Positions 1 through 9,906 of a stretch of 64,000 bases of DNA are shown piece after piece (position 1 is the stretch's first letter; each line of letters starts with the position of its first letter). This DNA is from Aphidius gifuensis (taxonomy: Eukaryota; Arthropoda; Insecta; Hymenoptera; Braconidae). Under the pieces are notes generated by a model, which was not told where the DNA came from, made no database searches, and was given only the letters and a program-made list of their open reading frames with translations. The stretch spans positions 6,448,001 to 6,512,000 of the forward strand of contig NC_057790.1 of assembly GCF_014905175.1 (NCBI RefSeq), given 5' to 3'. A program made the translations under genes and the position numbers.

Positions 1-1383
1 ATGAGTAAGTGTGTTACATTATCTTTTTTTAAAAAAAAATAAAAACGGGTATCAGAAATTTGAGGCAAATATTTCCTGGCATAGACTAAGTGCGATTGTT
101 CACATCATGGTTCTATGCTAGATTATATTTGCCCCAATCACAGAATGCTAATCAAATCCTCTTTTTGTTTGTAAGATAGTTCAATAAGATAGATAATAAA
201 GGTCTTAATGAGTTTTGAACTCGAGACCATGAGCGCTGTAGGCAGGGCTTGATATTTTTGATTACATGATTTTTTTTTCATTTATCGTTATTATTTTTCA
301 ATGTCAATAAATGTAATTTTTTTTTACATTAAAGTACAACGCTAGTAAACTTGATGGAATGAGGATGTTATGAAATTTTGAGATTAGACAAATGAAATAT
401 TAACGCATCTTAATGTGCCCTTAGAATTATAGGTATTGGTATTCGTTTTTTTTATATTAATTATTAAAGTCAGCCTGTTTTAGAGAGGTTATACATGGCT
501 TTTATGGGAGCAAGTGTAACAAAATAATTTCGAACATAAATAAATGTGGTGAAACGGAATGACAAATTTCCCAAAAACTACTGGATTATAAAAAAAAAAT
601 ATCAAGTTTTTTTTTATACCAATATTATTGTGGCAACCCGTATTAGATTTTCTGTAATTATAAAAACTATCCACAAAAAAATAGATAATTTCATCAGGTT
701 TTTCACTGTTTATCACCATCAGTCGAACAACATAATGAACACAATTCAGTGTTTTTTTTAAAAATACGATTATAAAATTTTTTTTTATGGAAAAATGATT
801 TGTTATGGTATAAAATAATTATACTGATCAAAATATACCTATATAAATAATGATTGATTTCATACAAAAAAAACTAGTTGAAAATATTTTTTTTAATTTT
901 TTTTGGGTTGTCACTTTATTATTTAAAAAGAAAAAATAAGTTTTCATCAGTACGTTTGAATAAAAAAACAAAAATTAATATAAATTATATACTAGATGAT
1001 TGAGTAATTATTTTTAGATGAATTTTTTTTTTTCAGTCAATGAGTCTTCAATTTTTTTTATATTCATTATATTCATTATATCTGTTATTTATAAAATGTT
1101 CAACGCAATGAAACTAAAAAATAAAACATAAAATTATATAATTTAATTGTTTTTCTCTAAAAATACATTTTATTTCAATGATTCTATTTGGAAATAAAAT
1201 TTATTATTAATAACATTTAAAGTATTTCTCCGTTTCAATAACTCGATCCGTAAAATAATTTATTCGGTATTATAATTTAATATTCGTCGCGGCATATAAA
1301 TAATTACATCAATTTCCATAATTGTATTGTGAAAATATATTATCTCTATTTGTTTATATAATATGATAAATAAATAAACATAC

Positions 1384-1438
1384 CATATGCGTATTTGTGC
1401 AACAAGTTGAGAACCACGATGAATAAAAACCACTTCAT
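1384..1438 (-). CDS. Signal-peptide exon of a second, tandem Fas3-like receptor gene (partial)
   Basis: Seen: ATG at 1438 opens a hydrophobic leader beginning MKWFLFIVVLNLLHKYA, followed by a GT donor after base 1384 in phase 1. The complete gene 5 kb to the right starts MKWFLFFAVVNVLHQYA and its first exon also ends in phase 1, so these are paralogous first exons. The homology continues upstream into the promoter. Exon 2 of the neighbour begins about 500 bases after exon 1, but I find no matching exon between 1 and 1380. The rest of this gene is therefore beyond the left edge, separated by a longer intron, or lost. Inferred: head-to-tail duplicate of the same receptor family; intact or broken status cannot be decided here. 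Confidence 0.6.
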
Positions 1439-1551
1439 GTTGTTGGCTGCTCAGGTGAGACTGTTGAACTGATCATAAATTTTATAATTTTTCTGGACAC
1501 ACCAACAAGACCAAGCTCACTTCTCTATTCTCAAATACTTACACATTGTCA

Positions 1552-1582
1552 TTACTGATAACACTAGTGGTTTAAAAATAAA
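1552..1582 (-). promoter_or_regulatory. Core promoter of the left receptor paralogue
   Basis: Read on the minus strand, an initiator-like TTATCAGT (transcription start near 1556) follows an A/T box TTTATTTTTAAA about 20-25 bases upstream. The same arrangement occurs before the complete paralogue at 6664-6694, with the flanking bases also conserved. The initiator overlaps a GATA-type motif (CTGATAA on the plus strand). A second conserved block lies at 1641-1720. The call rests on conservation between the two copies, not on transcript data. Confidence 0.4.
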
Positions 1583-1990
1583 ATCTTGTCAGGTCAAATT
1601 GTTTTTATGTTTTCTTAATTTTTAAAACCAATCCTATTATTATCGACAATTCTGAAAACTTTTTCTAATCGTTATCAGAACATTAGGAGAAAAATAAACT
1701 TTTTTATTTTTAGTTTTATTTATTTTATTTCTAACTTAAAAATAATATTCAACGTCAATAAATAAGTACAATGAAATTTTTATTTTAATTTCAGCAACTT
1801 AATTTTTGCATTGTTTGAGTACATTAACATATTCATTGATTGACCATCAACAAAAAAAAAAAAATAAATAAACAACAAAATAGAGTGTCAGTAGAAAATT
1901 AAATCGAGAAAAAAAAATTAATAATCTTACAAAATTATTTAAAAAAATGTTTGATTCGAGAAATTTTTTTTCATTATAATTATTTTAATA

Positions 1991-4900
1991 TCAAACATAT
2001 ATGTTTGGCTCTGCGAGTGTTCTTGCAGACAATATTCGTGAAGCTTGGGCATTTTGTTGGTTGGATGGTAACGATGATGTTCGTTGTCTTGGCTGACTTG
2101 ATGATCTTGCTTGACGGTGCTGACTTGCTGATCTTGCTCGACCTCGTTGGCTCGCTGCTCTTCGTCTTCTTCTTGACTGTCTTAGTTTCTCTCTTTTTCT
2201 TTTTTCTAATAATTCTTTCAATTTTTTTATGTTGAAATACAAACAAGAGCATAAAACAACAAGTAAACAAATAATTAAAACTAGAAAAAATATATGAACT
2301 CCAATTTCTTTTTTTGGAGGATGGTATACTTCATTGGGCAATTCAATGTCCTGACAAATTGGTTGATCAACACTGTCAGTAATGTTAACGCAACATCTCC
2401 ATTTTCCATAATCTGATTCATCTTCATATTCTTTCCAATCTTAAATTGACAATATAAATATAAACATTAGTACAAATTGCATTTAATCATCATATACAAT
2501 ACAAGTATACTTACAATTAAATCGAAGTTCACATACAGAGTTGTTTTTTCGAAGAACATAATGTATTTCATCAGGATCATCAATTGCAAAATTGTTATTA
2601 TTACTATTGATTTTCATCCATTTACAACTAATCATATCTGCTTCAACTGTTGGAGATATTCGACAATCAAGACCAGGACCAGTTGATGCAATTTGATCTT
2701 TGGAACTGTACAAAGTAATGTCACGTTTAATCTCTGTAGTAATTGTATAATCTAAAAAGAGACAAATTACCAGTATTTTTATAAAAATATTATTTATTAT
2801 TTATTGGATAATAAAAAAATTGTGTACTTTTGAGTAATAACATTTCCGAATGTTTAGAAAATTGAATTGTATAACGTAAGCTTAAGTTGGTTGCAAGTTT
2901 CAGATGAGGGCTACAACTCCAGTTACCAAAATCTTCTTTATACAGGGCTGTGAATGAATAACAACAATTGATTCAATTAATTATCCATGAATTATTATAA
3001 TATTATAAGAATTAATTATAATATATATGAAGAAAATATTACAGTGTATTTGAAGATCACAAGAACATGAGGTAGTAGTTTTGATTGTGTATTTATTTGA
3101 GTCTTCAGAAATGATGGATCCATTTGGATGATACCACAAACAATAATTAATTTTATCATTTCCCATTAAAGAACTCTCGTATCTTTTTGGGAAGTTTGAT
3201 ATTTCACAATGAAATACTACTTGTTTTATAATTGTTTTATTTATCATTGTTACATTTTCGTAGATATATGTTACATCATCTGATTTCATGTGATAATCTG
3301 TCAGAAAAAAAAATATATATCAAATCAAACCTTTTCAATTTTCATCAACAGTATATAATTACCTCTGACTTCTAGGTAAAAATTATATTCAAGAAAAGTG
3401 CTTCCTACAGTGCTTTCGTTGAAAGCTAGTTGACATCTCCAAGCACCATGATGTTCAAATATATTTGCATTTTTAATAAACAACGAACAATTACTTTTCT
3501 CTAATGCAAATTTATCAGTTACTTGTGTAACTTCTTTAGTTGGAGCTTGAATCCTACAAAATTCAAGTGATCTATTGTGCGAACAATTTATCTGAAAATT
3601 ATTTTTAAAACAAAACATTTCATATTAAGCTTTGATTGTTGGTTTAAAAAGTATATACAAAAATTAAAAAGTACATACTAAAAATTCTCTGTCATATTCT
3701 ACAAAATAATCAAATTTTTTTTGAACTTTTTGAATATTTCCAATATTTTCTTGCAACATTATCGTTCGATTGATTGTAAAATTTCCATAATCCATCGAAA
3801 GTACATTCATCCCATAATTATTTTCTAATGATTTATCAATTTTAAATTCACATTCACTAAGATTATCAATATTTTCAAATGTAAAATAGTTTTTATTGTT
3901 GTCAGATGATCTAAAAATAAAATGTATTAATTTCTTAAAAACTCAATTTTTCTAAAAATAAAAAATTATATATACTTATTAATTTCGTGGACTATTGGTT
4001 TGGATTCGTAGATAACTTTGCCATTCATTGACAAGAAAAAACATTTTTTTGGATTTTTCTGTATGTTGTACAATAAGACACGATGGTTTTCTGTAGTTGT
4101 ATCCACAATAACGTGTACACGATTTGAATCTATTTCAAATAATAAAAACAGTGAATTTAGATTATCAAAAAATATTATTTTCATAATAAATTTATTATTG
4201 AAAAAAGTTTGGTCATCTTTTATTCTTACCCCAAGTTGTGATAGAGTATAAAATTTCTATGAAAATACCGTCGAAGGTAGAACATCTGACTTTCCAATCA
4301 CCATTGTCAATAATCGTTAGATTTTTTTTCCCAAATACATTTGACTGTAGTGATGACCATAACGATCGCTGAGTAGATTTAAATGTACCATTTGGAAATT
4401 CAAGAAAACAGTATTTTGAACATTCTCCTTTTGTAAACACTGATCCTTCAACAGCTAATATATCAAAATACATGAAATCATGATCAATTGAACAATCAAA
4501 AGATTGTAAAGGTGGAATCAATGAATGTCCAATTATTTTATTCTCAAATGTTGACGTGTTAAATAAGAAATACAACATATCACTTACAAAATGTGAATTT
4601 TTCATTATTCCCTGCTGGCAATAATAGTTTCCAAAGTATTTCAAATTCACGTATTCATACTGATCAGAAGATAAATTATTATCTTTTGAATCGACAAAGT
4701 TAAGAAATGAATTGTCTTTTTTTGTACTACTTATATTGTAAACGTCAGCTATTATCTAAAAATTAATCATTATTAATCATAATAGTAAAAAATTGATTGT
4801 CTTTGAATCTCTTACTTTTTTTGTTTTTGGATCGATAGCAAAAAATTCACATTCAAATGTTAAATTATTTGTAAATAATCGGTATTTGAAACTGAAATAA

Positions 4901-6558
4901 GTGCCTTGCTGAATGTTTAATTTTTTATTTAATGGTTGGCTATATGGCTGTTGAAATAAATCGTAGTTTAATATTTTTATTATTATAATAATAATTAAAT
5001 AGATATTAATATTTTAATTTTGATAAATATATTATAGTCTTTTACCGCTATGTTATAAATATGAAATTCGTCAAATGCAATTGATAGTATGTCTGTTGGC
5101 TGTTCTGCTTCACGAAAATAATAAGTTTTAATTATCCATTTGTCACAATCGTCATCAATATATTTTACTTTGAAAATTTTCAATTGACAATTTCTCTCGT
5201 TTTTAGTAAAAATAAACTTGTCACTTGGATTTAAATGAATTTCACGTTTTTTTAGGCCAAACATTTCACGTAATTCATCGTATACATCATCATTTAATTC
5301 ATCAATAAATTTATCATCATTTTCTTGATAATAACTTAAATAAATTTCATCGATTACCAATTTACTATAAGGGCCTGAACAGGCATAATGAAGTATGTGA
5401 CATCTTTTAACTTCTCCATATACTTTCTTCGGTCTCAGTGAGATTGAATTATTTTCGACACTCATTAAAATTGAAAAAGAGGACATTTTTCTAAATAAAT
5501 ACTCGGAGTTTAATCTTTCTTTATTTGTAAAATCAACATTATTCAGATGCTAAAACAAAATTAATGAAATATATTTTTTTCAATATGTGTTTTCTTATAA
5601 ATATTTTATATAGAATAAATAATTACCTTTTGTGGTGGTGGTGGTGGTGATATAAAAAATTCTTGCAATTGAGTTTGTTGCTCGTCATTTTTATCTGTAT
5701 AAGTAGTATTAACAATCCAATATCCATAAAAACGACTCTCAAAAGGTGATAATGAAAATGAACATGATTTATAGTAATCCATTATTTCAAAATATTTTCT
5801 AACATCATTATTATATGTCATGCTCCAATTACCATTTTCGATAAATACGTAAGTTTCTTGAGGCCGTTTGTTTACATCATACAATCGTGTTTGACAGAAC
5901 TTTATCGTACTTCTAAATATACTGTCAACTTTGAAATCAACTGTGTCATTTACTTTGGCAAAAATTGTCCTTGGATCGACTGTAAATTTTTTTTGTTTAC
6001 ATATTTTTTTATTTTTTTATACCAGAAATTAACCACAGTTTAATGATTTTATATTTAATAATAATAATTTTATTTTTAATAATATATTTATATAGAATAT
6101 TGATGACTCTAATGACTAAAATAAATTTTATAGTTTTTGAAAAATAAAATTAGTGCGTTATAATAATTCACGTCGTTAATTAAATTGAAAAAATAGCTTT
6201 TAATATATATTTTTTTTTAAAGTTACGCTTGTTATCTGTTATCAAAAAATTCAATAATTTATTTTTATGATATTTTATTTCTTAATTAGTTTTAATTTTT
6301 CTATTTAATTCAATTATCTACAAATTAAATCATTGAAGTCTTTTTATTTTTGTCATCACTGATGACTTATAAACAATATAATATTCTTAATTGAAAAATA
6401 ATGTTCTTTCTAATTTTGATTATTTATTATTATTTTTGTAATTAAAAAAAACATATGAATAATTATTTTATTAAATAATTCAACATACCATTCGTATAAT
6501 CACCAACTGCATATTGATGCAACACATTGACCACTGCAAAGAACAAAAACCACTTCAT
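1991..6558 (-). CDS. Type I membrane receptor with about eight Fasciclin III-like Ig modules
   Basis: Twelve minus-strand exons with GT-AG borders and matching phases: 6489-6558, 5627-5979, 5046-5549, 4816-4947, 4230-4755, 3976-4129, 3679-3910, 3363-3591, 3043-3297, 2828-2947, 2515-2751, 1991-2439. Together they are 3261 bases, 1086 residues and a TGA stop. Residues 1-19 form a signal peptide (MKWFLFFAVVNVLHQYAVG). Residues 24 to about 975 contain about eight modules with the pattern C-x-[IFW]...P-N-G...C-x-L-x-I...D-x-G-x-W-x-C. The clearest are LTIIDNGDWKVRC, IFEHHGAWRC, KEDFGNWSC and SDYGKWRC. Several modules are split by an intron before the GxW motif. Residues about 983-1006 are a membrane span, followed by an 80-residue basic tail rich in RS, RA and Q. 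NxS/T sites are frequent. From memory, the first Ig domain of Fasciclin III has the same four-cysteine layout. Ligand and function are unknown; an adhesion or immune surface role is inference. Confidence 0.85.
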
Positions 6559-6663
6559 CGTGATGATGTGGTTCCTCAAAAAAGACTAAAAGTTTTTCAT
6601 ATTAATTTTCAAACAGAACATAGATTATTTTAATATATTTTCAAACACTAACACCTTGTCATC

Positions 6664-6694
6664 ACTGATAACAATATTTCTTTAAAAATAAAAA
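6664..6694 (-). promoter_or_regulatory. Core promoter of the complete receptor gene
   Basis: On the minus strand, an A/T box TTTTTATTTTTAAA (6681-6694) precedes an initiator-like TTATCAGT with start near 6666, about 108 bases before the ATG at 6558. The same layout occurs before the left paralogue. A longer block at 6770-6835 matches 1640-1705 and carries further TTATC/GATAA motifs. GATA factors drive fat-body, gut and hemocyte genes in insects, so expression in such tissue is possible; that is inference. Confidence 0.4.
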
Positions 6695-7488
6695 GTTGTC
6701 ATGTATTGTTTTTTTTTTTTATTTTATCAAATTTGTTTTTCATATTTTATTTTTTAATTTCAAAAGCATATTATTATCGAAAATTCTGAAAACTTTTTCT
6801 AATCGTTATCAGAAAATTAGGAGACAAATAAAAAATTTTATTTTTAGTTATATTTATTTAATGTTTTACTCGAAAAATAATATTCATTGTCAATAAATGA
6901 GTACATTAATATTTGTATTTTTAAAATTTTAATCTCATCAATTTTTATGATGATTGAGAACTACAATTGAACATTTATTTCAGTTTTTAAACAAAAAAAT
7001 AATAAACAAATCGAAATATTAATACAAAATTAAAACTAAAAAGAAATGATAATCTTAAAAAATTATCTGAAAAGATATCTAATCACATATTAGTCTGTTT
7101 ACAAAAACATTTTTCAGTTGCTGCCAATATCAAAAAAAAAAAAAAACAAGTCACCAAATTAGACAATGAGAAAATTTCATGAGATAATTCCAAGCTTGGT
7201 TTTTTTATATAATAAAATATAAACAAATACTTTCTGGTTTTTTTTTCATTTATTTTTATTCACCCTTAGCACATAATATTTAATCATAATTAAAAACTAA
7301 TAAAATCCTATCATATAAAAAAGTACAAATATTTACAAAATCCATAAAAAAAAAAGAAAAAAAACATATTTTATTTCTTAAAAAATTGTTGGACATTTTG
7401 TTTGATTATTATTTAATTATTATTCAAAATTTTTTTGGATTTGTTATATATGATTCGTAATGTTGTTTTAATGAATTTTAAATTCGTT

Positions 7489-7691
7489 ACATATCATCAC
7501 CGAGAGTATAAATGACTAGATATTGGGATGAACGACCGAATATATTTGAGCGTTCAATACGAGTATAATGAGCCAGGTAAATGCAAATTTTTATTAAACC
7601 AAAAAATAGTAAAATAAAATAAAAAAAATATATATGAATATCATTTTGATGTGTGAAAGTATTCATATATTCAATGACATTTAATGGAAAT
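7489..7691 (-). pseudogene. Orphan membrane-span exon, possible remnant of a third receptor paralogue
   Basis: The minus strand has an open frame of about 65 codons after a plausible acceptor (TATTTTTAG at 7692-7700), ending in a TAA near 7487. It encodes a short lead, a strong membrane span (HIYFFYFILLFFGLIKICIY) and a polar tail ending YTLGDDM. It resembles the last exon of the complete receptor in layout and loosely in sequence (LPNEVY...HIFFLVLII against PLNVIEY...HIYFFYFIL). It lacks the RS-rich tail, and I see no partner exons between here and the pseudokinase exon at 8982. It could also be a small independent membrane protein starting at the ATG at 7711, or a chance frame in AT-rich DNA. 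Confidence 0.25.
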
Positions 7692-7711
7692 CTAAAAATA
7701 TGAATACCCAT

Positions 7712-8981
7712 TATTATTTAATCCATAGAAAAATTGTTTCTCTACATTGAAAATACGTTGTAAAATTTTATCTTTCACATTGTTTGACATTATCATACTG
7801 CATACACTTTTACTACCACTATTTGTTATTATTAATTATATTTATTTTATTTCTATATTTACGTATGATATTATCGGCAATATTTATAAATTATTCATGA
7901 TAAATTTTCATTTAACAAATGTTTACTGATATTTAAAAAAAAAAACATTTTTCTTAATTTCGAAATGAATATTTCACTCAATCGTTGAGTATACTGAGTT
8001 TATCATTAATTTATGCTAATGGTTTTGTGGATTTTAGAAGCATTGAATTATTTATTTTCGTACTTTGGCAGCCGATCGATTAAATCATGTGCATTATTAC
8101 ATTTTTAATTCACTCGTTGTGTTTTTTTATCAATTTTTATTTCTTTATATTTCGATTTGTAAAATATTTTCATACGTTTTTCTATTAATAATAATTATCA
8201 TACAATTGATAATTAATATTCACATTATTTCAATTAGAATTTACAAAATTATTGAATGGTTTTTTTATCGATTAAATTATGTTTATTGGTTCTGTTTAAA
8301 ATCGATAATTTTGGAAGTTTTTTTCGCTTATTAAAATCAGTAGGAAGAACGATATTTTTTATCTAAATTAAAATGGTTCAATCAATTATATATTTATATT
8401 AAATTGTAAATATATTTTTTTTAATTTCGAAACAAAAACTAGGTTTTATCATTGCCGGTATATACAAGTACATTTTTTATTTTTTTTTTTATAAATCTCT
8501 TGGGAGAGATCAATCACTCTTGTCTTTCTATTTTCGAATACGCGAATTTTTTAAATCGTTATATAGCTAGAAAAAAATAATATATAACCATGAGATATTT
8601 TAATTTACTTTTTGTTATTTAAATTATGATATGGACTGTACTTTGATACTTTGTGATATTTAGTATACTGTATAATAAATTTTCAAAAATTTATTTCGTT
8701 GTTTGTTGATTGAACTTATATCTAATAAACTACCTTGTTATAAATCTACATCAATTAAATAAAATAAATATATGTTTACATGTTTATATTTAAAAAAGTC
8801 TTGGCTCTTTTTATTTTTTAAATATTTGATGAGAGCATTCACGATAATAATTACTAATAATACGCAAACATTTTTAACAGACAGAGGCAGTGTCATTTAG
8901 CTGTTGCGATGATGTATCAAGTAATTGATGATTTAATCAAAGTAAAATATAAAATAAAAAAAAGAAAAACAATAAATCACC
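7712..8981. other. Intergenic spacer between the receptor cluster and off-track
   Basis: AT-rich sequence with no supportable gene. The open frames here encode only runs of Ile, Phe, Tyr and Leu typical of AT-rich noncoding DNA. TTTATT near 8806 is AATAAA on the minus strand and could serve as the off-track polyadenylation signal. Confidence 0.5.
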
Positions 8982-9906
8982 TTACATAGAACTATCTGCT
9001 ACAATTTCACCTATCTTCATGACAATTTCATCAAATGTTGGCCTTTCACGTGGATCATTTGACCAGCATTTATCTTGTAATTGTTGTAATTGAGATGGTG
9101 CTGCTTTGTGTGCTTTCCAATTTAATGTATGTGTTTTTAAATTTGATAATACTGTATCGTCATTTAATTTAATAAATGGCAATTCAGCATGATTAAATAT
9201 TTCCCAAATAAGACATGAAAATGAATAAACATCACTTTTTGTTGAATATTCATCTTCATAAACAGCCTCATATGGTAACCATCTTAATGGTATAACTTGA
9301 TTACGATGTTTTGTATATTCCATTTGATATGGTTCTTTAGTCATACATGATAATGATATTTTAAGTGTTAAATTACTTGATATTAAACAATTTCTTGCTG
9401 CAATATCTTTATGTACTAATCTATTATCAGCAAGATGTTTTAAACCATTTGCAGCATTATTTGATAATGTTAATATTTGAGCAATTGATAATTGTGGTGG
9501 TGTACGTTTAACATCAATATTATCATCTTTTTTAGATGCTATTAAAAATTGTTTTAAATCACCCCAATCAGTAAATTCAATAATCATATAATCTGGTTCA
9601 ATTTCACGACATAAACCAATTAATTTAACAATATTTTCATGATTTAATTTATTAAGTAAATCCAAATGTCTTTTAAATTCTTGTAATATTAATTCATCTT
9701 TTGTTATTAATAAACTTTTAACCATAACAAGTTGTTCTTTTTCATCATTTATTTGATATTTTGTTGAATATATTTCACCAAATTCACCACGTCCAAGTGG
9801 TTTTAATTCTTTTAAATTTTTACGTGATACTAATATTTTATCATAACTATTTTTTGATTTTTTACTATGATTACTACTTTGACTTTGTGCTGTATCACCA
9901 CCATCA
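8982..9906 (-). CDS. otk: off-track pseudokinase domain exon
   Basis: One uninterrupted exon encodes the juxtamembrane stretch, the whole kinase-like domain and the C-terminus (stop TAA at 8982-8984). Visible features are a glycine loop LGRGEFGEI, a retained lysine in LVMVKSL, NHENIVKLIGLCREIEPDYM, GDLKQFL, a catalytic-loop variant HKDIAARNCL, SLS where DFG should be, and PLRWLPYEAV then STKSDVYSF. The HKD and missing DFG fit PTK7-type pseudokinases, and the tail KIGEIVADSSM matches the position of the PTK7 C-terminus. The ATG at 9923 is preceded by an in-frame TGA, so I place the start at the acceptor ATCGTAG, giving first base 9906. A GTAAGG overlaps the stop and could be a cryptic donor. 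Confidence 0.88.

Noticed and set aside
1980..2270. 96-codon Lys/Ser-rich minus-strand frame
   Set aside because: Shadow frame of the last receptor exon, whose own frame continues the spliced protein to a stop.
8065..8334. 89-codon hydrophobic plus-strand frame
   Set aside because: Composition is what random AT-rich DNA gives (Ile, Phe, Tyr, Leu); no start context or splice support.
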